A DNA stretch of 64,000 nt from Dermacoccus nishinomiyaensis (GTDB lineage Bacteria; Actinomycetota; Actinomycetes; Actinomycetales; Dermatophilaceae), in contig NZ_UFXX01000002.1 of NCBI RefSeq assembly GCF_900447535.1, positions 248,001-312,000 on the forward strand. Direction: 5' to 3'. Position 1 is the stretch's first letter; every line of letters begins with the position of its first letter. The notes under the pieces were generated by a model. It was not told the DNA's origin, made no database searches, and saw only the letters and a program-made list of their open reading frames with translations. Positions 29,328-37,970 of the stretch are shown here, piece by piece. A program made the position numbers and the translations under genes.

Positions 29328-32300
29328 GCGCGCTCCTTCTTCCGCGTTCCGAACGGCAGCGCGAGGAACGCGACGACACCGAACAGGCCGAGCTGCGCCC
29401 AGCGCCAGCCGCGCCACGCCGTCCCGGGATCGATCTCCAGACGACCGCCCGCAGCGCCCAGTTCGTGGGTCGGCAGGTCGCCTGCGACGTGCCGCAGGGG
29501 GCGGCCGTCGAGCGTCACGCTCGCGTGCTCGGCGAAGCCCGGCCCAGCCGCGACGGCCACGCGTCGCGCGGCAGCGCCCGCGGGCAGCGTCGTCGAGACG
29601 CGCGCATGGTCGCCGCTCACGGGCACGATCGTGCGATTCTCGCCGTCCGTGACGACGACGCGGGCGGCGCGCTCGGCGCCCTCTCCGTCGACGTGGTAGA
29701 GCGAGGTGCCGGCGGTGCTCGCCATGGGCGTGAGGCCGTCCACGCCGTCGAGTTCGAGCGAGCGTGCCCCGGGCTCCTGGGTTGCGCTCACGTACGCGAC
29801 GCCGGCTTCGCGCAGCGCGCGCGCCGCGTCGGATCGATCGGCCGTGGCGTCCGTCAGCGACCCGATCGCCCGCGTGACGGCGGCGGGGGTCCGCATCGTC
29901 GGGACGCCGGCGTCGGCAGCCGGCAGCCCGGCCTCGCGGCTGCGGACGGTGAAGTCGGCGGCGTCCGCACGCGCGTGAAGTTCGAGCACGAGAGCCGCGC
30001 GGGCGCTGTGTGCCTCGTGGGCGGCGATGGCCGGCAACGGGTCCTCGACGCGCATCAACCGCGTGGTCGTCGGCGACGTCCAGGCCGCGCAGGCCGCCGT
30101 CCCGACGGTGACGAGGACGGTGCCCGCGGTGGCCCAGCGCAGCGGGGTGCCGCGCGCTGCGCGGCGGGTACGCGGAGCGGTGGTCTCGCCGGCCGCGACG
30201 AGCGCGAGGGCGAGCAGGCAGGCGACGAAGGCCAGCAGCGGCAGGCCGGCCCACACGTGCCAACCGGGGTTCGCGCCGAAGGAGTGGCGCGGCACGATCA
30301 TGGCCGCCCCCAGCGACGCGAGGGCACCGCCGACGAGCACCCACCGCGCGGCGGCGAACGAGCGTCCGCGCACGGCGCCGAACAGCCCCGCGAGCAGCAC
30401 GGGGATGCCGAGGACGAGCGGCGTCGACCCGGGCCCGCCGGGGTGGGCGAACAGCATCGCGACGGGGTCGGTGGCCGCCTCCTGCGTGAGGGTGCCGGGG
30501 CCGGCGACGAGCCGGGCGGGGTGACGCCACACCTCGACGCTCCAGTGCCCCAGCAGCAGCGGCACGAGGACGGCGACGGCAAGCGCCCGCCATTTCGCCG
30601 CGCGGCGACCGAACACGACGATGACGAGCAGGAGGACAGTGAGCGCCGGCAGGAAGGGCGGGGCGAACGCGACGAGCACGGTCGCGGCGAGAGCGCATGC
30701 GGCCACCGCACCGGCGCCGCCCGAGCGACGCGCGATCGCGGCCAACCCGGCCAGCGTCAACGGCACCATGATCGCGGCGACGAGGGCGCCCAGACGCCCG
30801 TCCGCCATGGCCCCCGTCAGCGGCGCGGCGCTGCCCCACAGCAACGCGACGACGGCACGCGGCCAGGGACGCCGCGTCACGACGCGGCCGGCCCAATAGG
30901 CGGCGAGGCCGGCCAGGACGGGCGCGGCGAGGAACAACCACGTGAGCGCGGCCTGGGCGCTCGCGGCGTCATCCGTCCACGGGAACACCGAGACGAGCCA
31001 CGCGCCCGCCGCGAGGAACGGCAGATACGGCGCCGACGAGGCGGGATGCCCGTACCCGTCGCCCTGCCAGGCGTCGCGCCACGCGTGCCACCACGCGCTC
31101 GCGGAAGTGAAGCTCGGCTCGAGAGCGCCGCCCGCCAGGCCCGCTCCGCCACTCAGCAGGTCGGTGTCGAACGTGCGACGCGCGAGCACGGCGCTCAGTG
31201 CGATGAGAGCCAGGAACAACCACAGGCCGGGGTGACGCAGGCCGCGCGCGACGATGCCGCGCGGAGCCGTCAGGTCCTCGGCGTCCGAGGACGTGGGCCC
31301 GGTCTCCGACGACGCCGGGCTCGCACCGGCCGTCCGCGAACCGCTAGGCGTGACGGCCTCGACGAACGCCTCCCACGCGCGGGCGCGGCCGACGGAGGCG
31401 GGCACGAACAACGACCGCAACTGCGCAGTGCTGACGACGGCGCGGCCGCGGAAGCGCCGGCGCGCGCCGAAGATGCGGGCCAGGCCGAAGGATGCGCTCG
31501 CCTGCCCCAACTCGGCCGCGGCACGCCGCGGCCGCTTGACGAGCAGCAGCGCGAGCGCGAGCAGCAGCGACGTCAGCGTCGTCCAGACCATCGCGAACGG
31601 CAGGCGCCACGCCGGTGTGCGCGCGAGGGCCACCTGACGGTGACGACGCAGCGTCGCAGCCGAGTGCGGCGCAGGACGATCGGGGTCACCCGCACGGCGC
31701 GACAGCGCACGTCGCTCGCGGCGGGTAGGGCGCGAGCCACCCCCGTCGATGGAGCGCAGCAGGTGCGCCGCGTCGAGATCCTGATGGGCGACGGCGTCGG
31801 GGATGACGGCCACCGCGTGCCCGGCGAGGTGGGCGCGCCAACACAGGTCGAGCCCGTCGCCGTCACCGTCGAAGGCGGGGTCGAATCCGCCGAGTTCGAG
31901 ATAGACGTCCTGGCGCACGAGCATGCCGGAACTCGCGACGGCGACCACGTCGCGGCGAAGATCGTGCTGGCCCTGGTCGAGTTCGCCGTCATGCGTGCGC
32001 GCGACGTGACGGCCGCTCGTCGTGACGTCGATGCCCACGTTGACGAGCCGGTCTGGGCGGTCGAGTTCGTGGATCTTGCAGCCGAGGATGCCGAGTCGTT
32101 CGCTGCGTCCGGCCGCCCTCAGCTGGGCGGCGAGGGCCGTCGGCAGCGGCGCCGAATCCTCGTGGAGCAACCAGAGCCAGTTGTACCGGTCGTTCGGGTG
32201 ACTCTCGCGGCGACGTGCACGGCGTCGGGTGCGTAGCGCGACGACGTGGTCGCTGGAGCGTGCGGGCAGCGCCTGGACGGCGCGGTCGACGAGCGCGGCG

Positions 32301-32581
32301 AACGCCTCGTCGTGCGAGGCGGTGACAACGGTGACGTCGAGCGCCCGCAGGTCGGCGCGCTCGCGGGTCATCGCGTCGAGGGTGCCGCGCACGCGTCCGG
32401 CGGCGCTGCCGTCGACGATGACGAGGCGGTCGGGGCGGCGCGTCTGCGCGCAGACGGCGGTGACGGTGGCGTCGAGCCAGGGCTGATGGGCGTCCCGCGC
32501 GATGAGGACAGCGGTGACGAAGGGGTGTGCTGGGGAGCCGTCGTGCAACTCGTCGACGCCGTTGACCTGGGTCGCCGACAC
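29324..32581 (-). CDS. Large membrane glycosyltransferase, family 2
   Basis: About 1085 residues. The N-terminal GT2 domain (residues 20-300) shows VTAVLIARDAHQPWLDATVTAV, WLWLLHEDSAPLP with the metal-binding acidic residues, and GGFDPAFDGDGDGLDLCWRA. A linker is followed by roughly a dozen hydrophobic helices (about residues 350-880) and a C-terminal extracytoplasmic domain. This layout is typical of the whiB2-adjacent transferase of actinobacteria, thought to act on a lipid-linked donor in cell-envelope synthesis; its product is unknown. The start is uncertain (GTG 32581 chosen). The gene follows whiB2 with a gap of a few bases and overlaps the DUF5719 gene. Confidence 0.83.
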   Translation of the reverse strand: MSATQVNGVDELHDGSPAHPFVTAVLIARDAHQPWLDATVTAVCAQTRRPDRLVIVDGSAAGRVRGTLDAMTRERADLRALDVTVVTASHDEAFAALVDRAVQALPARSSDHVVALRTRRRARRRESHPNDRYNWLWLLHEDSAPLPTALAAQLRAAGRSERLGILGCKIHELDRPDRLVNVGIDVTTSGRHVARTHDGELDQGQHDLRRDVVAVASSGMLVRQDVYLELGGFDPAFDGDGDGLDLCWRAHLAGHAVAVIPDAVAHQDLDAAHLLRSIDGGGSRPTRRERRALSRRAGDPDRPAPHSAATLRRHRQVALARTPAWRLPFAMVWTTLTSLLLALALLLVKRPRRAAAELGQASASFGLARIFGARRRFRGRAVVSTAQLRSLFVPASVGRARAWEAFVEAVTPSGSRTAGASPASSETGPTSSDAEDLTAPRGIVARGLRHPGLWLFLALIALSAVLARRTFDTDLLSGGAGLAGGALEPSFTSASAWWHAWRDAWQGDGYGHPASSAPYLPFLAAGAWLVSVFPWTDDAASAQAALTWLFLAAPVLAGLAAYWAGRVVTRRPWPRAVVALLWGSAAPLTGAMADGRLGALVAAIMVPLTLAGLAAIARRSGGAGAVAACALAATVLVAFAPPFLPALTVLLLVIVVFGRRAAKWRALAVAVLVPLLLGHWSVEVWRHPARLVAGPGTLTQEAATDPVAMLFAHPGGPGSTPLVLGIPVLLAGLFGAVRGRSFAAARWVLVGGALASLGAAMIVPRHSFGANPGWHVWAGLPLLAFVACLLALALVAAGETTAPRTRRAARGTPLRWATAGTVLVTVGTAACAAWTSPTTTRLMRVEDPLPAIAAHEAHSARAALVLELHARADAADFTVRSREAGLPAADAGVPTMRTPAAVTRAIGSLTDATADRSDAARALREAGVAYVSATQEPGARSLELDGVDGLTPMASTAGTSLYHVDGEGAERAARVVVTDGENRTIVPVSGDHARVSTTLPAGAAARRVAVAAGPGFAEHASVTLDGRPLRHVAGDLPTHELGAAGGRLEIDPGTAWRGWRWAQLGLFGVVAFLALPFGTRKKERA

Positions 32582-32586
32582 TTCGC

Positions 32587-32859
32587 TCAGACCGCGCGCT
32601 TCTTCAGCTTGCGGCGTTCGCGCTCGGACAGCCCGCCCCAGATGCCGAATCGCTCGTCGTTCTCGAGGGCGTACTCGAGGCATTCGGAGCGCACCTCGCA
32701 CCCGACGCAGACGCGCTTCGCCTCACGGGTCGAGCCGCCCTTCTCGGGGAAGAAGGCCTCGGGGTCGGTCTGCGCGCACAGGGCGCGCTCCTGCCACGAC
32801 AGCTCTTCCGTGTCGTCCAGGGCGTCGTGCAGGCTGATCAACTGCATGAATTCCTGCAT
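32587..32859 (-). CDS. whiB2: WhiB-family iron-sulfur transcription factor WhiB2/WhmD
   Basis: A 90-residue WhiB protein with the four cluster ligands C28, C51, C54 and C60 (CxxC then CxxxxxC spacing), the GIWGG turn and a basic C-terminal DNA-contact tail (ERRKLKKRAV). WhiB2/WhmD is needed for septation in mycobacteria and WhiB for sporulation septation in Streptomyces. The assignment to WhiB2 rests on gene order (Rv3260c) and sequence. It probably heads the operon with the large glycosyltransferase and DUF5719 gene, linking division control to envelope synthesis. Confidence 0.93.
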   Translation of the reverse strand: MQEFMQLISLHDALDDTEELSWQERALCAQTDPEAFFPEKGGSTREAKRVCVGCEVRSECLEYALENDERFGIWGGLSERERRKLKKRAV

Positions 32860-33238
32860 GTCCGTCCTTTCGTGGTCGGCGGTCGCGGCGGGTGGGCCGG
32901 GCTCTGCGGTACGTCCCGATCATCGGCACGTCGGTCGTGTGGTCATCGTGATCCGCCGCTCGCGGCGGCCATATCACCGAGCGGTGACAACCCCCTGGTG
33001 ACGCGACGATCCAGCCGATGATCCGCCGATGGCGAGCCGTCGAGAAGGTCGACGGTGACGCCCGGACGAAGGGCGTCGTGCGCAGCGGGCAGGTGGCAGC
33101 GAGAGCGAAGCGGTGGCGAGAACCAACGGTGTTATTACATCGGTGTCATTCGAGTGAGTCAAGCCGAACGGGTGACCCCGATCAGCCCTCGGCGGGGGTG
33201 GTCGAGGCCCTGCTGCGCCCCCGTGTCACACTGACACA
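32860..33238. promoter_or_regulatory. Divergent control region between whiB2 and the FbiA-like gene, with three dyads
   Basis: No gene is seen in these 379 bases. They hold CCGCCGCTCGCGGCGG (32953-32968), TCACCGAGCGGTGA (32974-32987, six-base arms), and TGTCACACTGACA (33224-33236, perfect five-base arms), the last ending two bases before the FbiA-like ATG. The first two are about 100 bases upstream of whiB2 and could be regulator sites or hairpins. No confident -10/-35 pair was found. Confidence 0.4.
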
Positions 33239-34198
33239 ATGCATGTGAGCGTCCTATCTAGTGGTCCCCTCTCCCGCCCGGCACTAGATGCGCTGTTCGG
33301 GCGAGAGTCCATCACCAACACGCCTTTGCTCGATGTGATCTACGTCACCAACACGTCGCATGACATCAGTCTCGCAGGTCTCAGGTTCTGCCCCAACCTC
33401 GACGCGGTGTGCCGAAGTGCGGACGATGCGGTGCCGGGGACGCGCACAGCGGTCGTCTCTCTGCGGGACGCCGGTCTCATTCCGACCGGCGCGTGGGGCT
33501 GGCTCGACGATGAGGCCCTCGCCCAGGCCGTGGCCCGCACCTATCGCCACGCGCGGGGCACCGGCGCCGTCGCCGCAGCTCAGCAGCAGTGGACGCAGTG
33601 CCGCGGCGCGCAGAGCGAGACGGCTGCCGTCCTGCCGCTCACCGAAGAACCCATCGAACTGCACGTGCTCGAACCCGACGGCGACGGTGGGCAGGTCAGC
33701 CGTCACGCGCTGCGCTGGATCGAGGACACCGACCGCCGCGAGCCCGAGGGGTTCGTCGTCGCCGGCGTCGATCACGCCGACGCCGCGCCCGGCGTGCTCG
33801 ACGCCGTGCGCAGCGCCGACGTCGTCGTCCTGCCGCCGATGTCGCCGATCCTCGACATGGCCGGATTCCTCGCGGTGCGCGGGATCCGCGACGCTCTGCG
33901 CGGCACGTCGGCGCGCGTCGTGGCGCTCAGCCCCATCGGCCTCGACGGGCACCGCCCCGCCGGCGTCGACGCCGCGAGCTGGCGACTCACCGGGGCGACT
34001 GCGTCATCAGCAACCCTCGCCCACCTGTACGCCGACTTCGTCGACGCCCTCGTCATCGACGACGCCGAGGCGCCGACGCGCTACCCGTCGTCACTCACCG
34101 TGACGCGAGCGCCCATGCGGGCCGCCCTCGCGGGTGACGTCGACGCCGCCGCCCGGCTGCGCGCCGTCGTCCTGGGTGACGCTGCCCTGTTGTCGTAG
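33239..34198 (+). CDS. Diverged FbiA/CofD-like protein
   Basis: A 319-residue protein in the position of fbiA next to whiB2. CofD/FbiA moves a phospho(enol)pyruvyl/lactyl group from the GDP donor to Fo in F420 synthesis. Homology is visible in TSHDISLAGLRFCPNLDAVC (FbiA has DDxWIHGLRVCPDLDT) and in ADVVVLPPMSPILDMAGFLAVRGIRDALR with VVALSPI. The N-terminal glycine-rich loop (GGVGGA in FbiA) reads LSSGPLSRPAL, and several acidic residues have changed. No fbiB follows. It may be a non-F420 paralogue or a decaying gene. No Shine-Dalgarno precedes ATG 33239, so a leaderless mRNA is possible. Confidence 0.68.
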   Translation: MHVSVLSSGPLSRPALDALFGRESITNTPLLDVIYVTNTSHDISLAGLRFCPNLDAVCRSADDAVPGTRTAVVSLRDAGLIPTGAWGWLDDEALAQAVARTYRHARGTGAVAAAQQQWTQCRGAQSETAAVLPLTEEPIELHVLEPDGDGGQVSRHALRWIEDTDRREPEGFVVAGVDHADAAPGVLDAVRSADVVVLPPMSPILDMAGFLAVRGIRDALRGTSARVVALSPIGLDGHRPAGVDAASWRLTGATASSATLAHLYADFVDALVIDDAEAPTRYPSSLTVTRAPMRAALAGDVDAAARLRAVVLGDAALLS

Positions 34199-34223
34199 TC
34201 AGCTCCCCCGCGGCGGATGCGTT

Positions 34224-35393
34224 TCACCAGGTGCGCGTCGGCAGGTGCGACGGCAGGGTCATGCGTGCGCCGCGGCGTGGGCGCGGCGGGCCGCCGGCGA
34301 GGATGAGGCGCTCGGCGCGAAACCGGTGCCCACGGTATGGCTCCAGCAGGCGCGCCATGCCGGCGTCATCGGTGTCCTGGCCGATCAGCGCGTGCCCGAT
34401 CTGCTTCGCGACGTGGTAATCCCTGAACGTCGGCGCATCGGCGTCACCCCAGGCCGTCTGCGCGACCTTGGCACTCGTCCACACTCCGAGCCCGGGCACG
34501 GACCGCAGGCGAGCGTGGGCCTCGGCGTGCGGCAGGTCCGCCGTCCGCTCGAGCGCGTCGGCGTGGTCGAGCGCTCGCATGATCGTGCGCGACTGCGGTG
34601 GCTCGACGCCGGCCTGCAACCACGCCCAGGACGGGATGCGTCGCCACCCCCGTGCGTCCGGCGCGGCGTGCATGCGGGCGACGGCATGCGCCTGCGGGCC
34701 GGCTGCGCGCACGACCTCCGCGGGCGTCGGGATGGGCGTGCCGTAGCGGCGTACGAGCACCCGAAACCCGCCGAACGCCTGCTTGCCGGTGACCTTCTGC
34801 TCGAGGATGCTCGGCACGAGCGAGGTGATGACGAGCCCCGTGCGCGGGGCGCGCCAGTGACGATGGTGCGGCTGGCGCAGTGCCGCCGTCACCCGGTCGT
34901 GACGGGCCACGAACCCGGACGGGTCGTCGTCACCGCCCAGGATGCGAGGCACCCGACCCTGGAACCACGCCGCACCCGGGCCGTAGGCCCGCAGCTCGAC
35001 GCGGTCGGGACGCTCGGCGCGCGCGCTGCCATCGGGCATGGCGGCGGTTCGCGGCTCACACCCCGCCATCCCACCGAGGCCCGGCCTATCCGCTCGTGCG
35101 GCTCCGGGCGTCGCTACGGGTGTACCGCCACGCACGGGCATCGAGCGCCACCACGTCAACGCCGGCCCGAGGGGCGTCGTCACGGCCCACCACAACTGCC
35201 GTTCGCCGATGACCATGCTCGGGTCGCCCACGCCGCGGCGCAGGGCCCCGAGGATCTGCGCTAGCGGCACCGGCCGGCCGGGTTCCCACACCTCGAACAG
35301 GTCGGCCGACATGGCGCCGGGCGCGCCCGCCCCGTCGGCCCCGTGGACTGTGTCGCCCCCGCCGGCCCCCTCGGCCGCGTCAGCGACGTCCAT
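34224..35393 (-). CDS. DNA-3-methyladenine glycosylase family (HhH-GPD) protein
   Basis: An AlkA-type base-excision glycosylase of 389 residues. The helix-hairpin-helix-GPD domain shows LVPSILEQKVTGKQAFGGFRVLV, the hairpin VPGLGVWTSAKVAQTAWGDADAPTFRD, and an Asp at the catalytic position (FRDYHVAK). An N-terminal extension of about 150 residues is weakly conserved and partly low in complexity. It overlaps the upstream glycan gene by 14 bases and is the last gene of that minus-strand run. It probably has no functional link with it. ATG 35393 was chosen; the start could be further downstream (MSADLFEVWEP). Confidence 0.82.
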   Translation of the reverse strand: MDVADAAEGAGGGDTVHGADGAGAPGAMSADLFEVWEPGRPVPLAQILGALRRGVGDPSMVIGERQLWWAVTTPLGPALTWWRSMPVRGGTPVATPGAARADRPGLGGMAGCEPRTAAMPDGSARAERPDRVELRAYGPGAAWFQGRVPRILGGDDDPSGFVARHDRVTAALRQPHHRHWRAPRTGLVITSLVPSILEQKVTGKQAFGGFRVLVRRYGTPIPTPAEVVRAAGPQAHAVARMHAAPDARGWRRIPSWAWLQAGVEPPQSRTIMRALDHADALERTADLPHAEAHARLRSVPGLGVWTSAKVAQTAWGDADAPTFRDYHVAKQIGHALIGQDTDDAGMARLLEPYRGHRFRAERLILAGGPPRPRRGARMTLPSHLPTRTW

Positions 35394-36483
35394 CAGACCC
35401 ACGCTCCTCGAGGCCGCGGGAGACCACAGCACTCACCTCGCGCTCCACCTCGTCGAGTGGAACCCGCTCACCGAGGAACGCCTCGAAGATCCCGGCTTGC
35501 TCGGGCGAGACGTCGGTGTCGAGGTGCGCCACGCTCGGCTCACTCACCCACACGACGGGCATGCCGACCATGGCCGACAGGTTGATGAGGGCCGTGCTCG
35601 GCCCGCCGAGCGCCAGGCTCGCACGCACGACGTCCGGGTCGAGCTCGGCGGTGCCCCGCGAGAGCATGATGTCGAACTCCGCGTACCGGGCGCGATCTTC
35701 GGCGGGGTGCGGACGCACGAGCGGTCGCAGCCCGGCCGCGGCCGCGGCGTCCGCGAGGCGTCGCACGTACGCGAGGTAGGCCTCCGGCGAGCACCAGCCG
35801 AGGTCGACGACCGGCTGGGTGAGGATGACGGCGCTCGCGTCGCTGCCGGGGCGCGCGTCGCCCAGCTCGCGTCCGAACTCGGCGGCGACGGCCGGCAACA
35901 CCTCCCACGATGATCCGACCGAACGGAACGTCGGCCACCGCAGCGTCGTGCAGGCGCGCGCGATGGCCGCGGTGACGAGCGTGCGCGCTGCGGCCTTCGC
36001 CGCCGGGGTGCCGTGACGCTCCAGCGCCGCCCGCCGCGAGTCACGCGAAGCGTAGGAGCCGATGCCCTCGTCCGTGACGACGACCTCGATGCGCCGCGTC
36101 GGGTTGGCTCGTCGCAGCCGGGCGACGGCCTTGAGCCCCGGCGCGCCCACGGCGACGTAGAGGCAGCGGGCCGCGTCGTCGAATCGCCATCCGGGCATCC
36201 CGTCTTCGACGGTGACGCTCCCGCCCTGAGGCAGCAGCTCGCGCGCGTCGTCGACGGTGACGGCGTCGGAGGAGAGGAACGCGGGCGCGGCGATGAACGA
36301 GACGCGGATCGGCGTGACCCCGTCGACGAGGGTGCGCACGTAGGAGGCGATGTAGACGAGGTGACTGCGGTTCTTCACCCCGGTGATGGCGACGTGGATG
36401 CCCCGCGTGCCCTGCGCGTCGAGCGACGCTGGGCGGCCGCTCGAACGAGCGAGCCTTCGACGCAGCGAGGTTGCGGCCCCCAT
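35380..36483 (-). CDS. Putative GT-B glycosyltransferase, polysialyltransferase-like
   Basis: A 367-residue protein starting at ATG 36483, overlapping the stop of the GT2 gene by one base. An N-terminal domain begins with HVAITGVKNRSHLVYIASYV. The C-terminal part has a donor-site pattern seen in polysialyltransferases and related GT-B enzymes (LRPLVRPHPAED; SLALGGPSTALINLSAMVGMPVVWV). Sequence similarity is weak, so the class is tentative. Because complete pseudaminic acid genes lie around it, a role in adding or polymerising a nonulosonic acid from its CMP form is plausible. No signal peptide; it should act at the cytosolic face of the membrane. Confidence 0.6.
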   Translation of the reverse strand: MGAATSLRRRLARSSGRPASLDAQGTRGIHVAITGVKNRSHLVYIASYVRTLVDGVTPIRVSFIAAPAFLSSDAVTVDDARELLPQGGSVTVEDGMPGWRFDDAARCLYVAVGAPGLKAVARLRRANPTRRIEVVVTDEGIGSYASRDSRRAALERHGTPAAKAAARTLVTAAIARACTTLRWPTFRSVGSSWEVLPAVAAEFGRELGDARPGSDASAVILTQPVVDLGWCSPEAYLAYVRRLADAAAAAGLRPLVRPHPAEDRARYAEFDIMLSRGTAELDPDVVRASLALGGPSTALINLSAMVGMPVVWVSEPSVAHLDTDVSPEQAGIFEAFLGERVPLDEVEREVSAVVSRGLEERGSDGRR

Positions 36484-37406
36484 CACAGCACCGGGGGCCG
36501 GCCGAGACGCGTCAGCCGTGCGACGGTCGACCACGACATGACGCGCCGCTCCCCCGCGTCGGTCCGCACACCCTCGACGAAACCGCCGAACCAGGTCTTG
36601 AGTGCGTCCTTGTCCTTGACGCGCAGCACCGTGATGGCGGCCCAGTTGCCGAGGTAGAGGGGCACCAGCGGCGCCGGTAGGTTTCGCTTGGCGACCCACA
36701 CCCGGTTGCGCGCGTTCATCCGGTAGTACACGGCGTGGCGCGCGGGGCTCGTCGCGGGGTGATGGACGGTGATGCTCGGGACGTACTGGATGACCCAGCC
36801 GGCGTCGATGAGGCGCCAGGCGAGGTCGATGCCCTCGTGGCCGTAGAAGAACTCCCCTGGCCAGCCGCCGACTTCCTCGAATGCGGTCCGCCGGGACAGG
36901 TGGATGCCTTCGAGGAACCACGTCGCGGGCCCGGGCTTGCCGCCGCCTTCGACACGCAGGCGCGGAATCCATCGCCGCGGCGTCGGCTTTCCCGTCGGAT
37001 CCTGTCCCAGCGGGCCGATGACGGCGTTCTTCGGGTCGCGTTCCATCTCACGCACCATGTCGGCGAGGACGTGATCGTTCGGCAGGGTCGCGTCGTCGTC
37101 GAAGAAGAAGAGGTAGTCGCCGCGCGCCTTGGCTGCCCCGACGTTACGCCCGCCCGGGATGCCGAGGTTCTCCGGCGAGTACAGGGGGCGCACGACATCG
37201 GGGAACGGCCACGGGTTCTCGGCCGGATCCCACCCGTTGCCGAGCAGCACGACGTCGAGTTCGACGTCGCGCTGGGCGATGAGCGAGTCAAGCGCCGCCC
37301 GCAGATCGTCGGGGCGGTTGCCCATCGTCATGAGGACGACGCCGACCCTCGGCAGCGCCCTGCCCTCGGACGAGCCCGGTTCCGCACCCGGTTGTGTCAT
37401 CGTCAT
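36483..37406 (-). CDS. Glycosyltransferase family 2 protein
   Basis: A 307-residue GT2 enzyme with the fold's first strand (VGVVLMTMGNRPDDLRAAL), NLGIPGGRNVGAAKARGDYL, the metal-binding triple Asp FFFDDDATLPN, and the acceptor-side GHEGIDLAWRLIDAG. The C-terminal 60 residues look amphipathic, not membrane-spanning. Start ATG 37406 follows GGAGGAAAGAC. It lies in the ACP-led minus-strand gene run, so it probably transfers a sugar of the surface polymer; donor and acceptor are unknown. Confidence 0.85.
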   Translation of the reverse strand: MTMTQPGAEPGSSEGRALPRVGVVLMTMGNRPDDLRAALDSLIAQRDVELDVVLLGNGWDPAENPWPFPDVVRPLYSPENLGIPGGRNVGAAKARGDYLFFFDDDATLPNDHVLADMVREMERDPKNAVIGPLGQDPTGKPTPRRWIPRLRVEGGGKPGPATWFLEGIHLSRRTAFEEVGGWPGEFFYGHEGIDLAWRLIDAGWVIQYVPSITVHHPATSPARHAVYYRMNARNRVWVAKRNLPAPLVPLYLGNWAAITVLRVKDKDALKTWFGGFVEGVRTDAGERRVMSWSTVARLTRLGRPPVL

Positions 37407-37464
37407 GTCTTTCCTCCGTCGTGAGAAACCGTGGCGCTCACCGCACCTCGACTCTGCTGCCAGG

Positions 37465-37923
37465 CTAGAGTGCGCCGCCGACAACCCCGGAATCTCGGAG
37501 TTTTGCGCCGCTCAACGCCGCCGCGCGCGTCATGACGACGTCACCTCGAACCTCCATGCGCCACGCCACCCGACCCACCGCGGCATCCTCCAGCACGTCG
37601 GCCGGCACGGCGAGCCCATGGCGCGAGAGCCACGTGATGATCGGGACGTCGGCGAGCTTGGCCAACGCTTCGGCGCGCGTCCAGGCCCCGGCGAACTCGA
37701 CCGGGTCGTCCACCCCGAACCGCCGCACCAAGGACGCCCGCACCGGCGCGACGATCTCGGCGTCGATGACGAAACGCGCGCCCTCCCGGAGCCGCTCGGG
37801 CACGTGCCAGGCGAGCCCGGTGCCGTCGGCGAGGTAGCTGCGCGCGGCGTCGGGAAACGTCGTCGCGTTGACGTCGGCGGCGCGCACGACGTCGCCGTCA
37901 CGCACGGCGGCCTCGAGCACCAC
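37465..37923 (-). CDS. Small protein with a holo-ACP-synthase-like motif
   Basis: A 152-residue protein I do not recognise as a whole. The segment FAGAWTRAEALAKL resembles the W-x-x-K-E-x-x-x-K core motif of 4'-phosphopantetheinyl transferases, with Arg-Ala in place of the usual Lys position, and FGVDDPVEFAG precedes it. The N-terminal catalytic Asp motif of such enzymes is not clear, so it may be degenerate or unrelated. It lies 47 bases after the reductase gene in a run that starts with an acyl carrier protein, which needs such a modifier. The start codon (GTG 37923) is uncertain. Confidence 0.5.
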   Translation of the reverse strand: MVLEAAVRDGDVVRAADVNATTFPDAARSYLADGTGLAWHVPERLREGARFVIDAEIVAPVRASLVRRFGVDDPVEFAGAWTRAEALAKLADVPIITWLSRHGLAVPADVLEDAAVGRVAWRMEVRGDVVMTRAAALSGAKLRDSGVVGGAL

Positions 37924-37970
37924 ACATGCGGGTGAGGTGTTCGAGGCCGATGGCCGCGTCGTGGGGTCGC

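Noticed and set aside
32874-33021. Short open frames in the whiB2 upstream region
   Set aside because: Arg-rich, no homology, no ribosome-binding site; the stretch is better explained as a control region.
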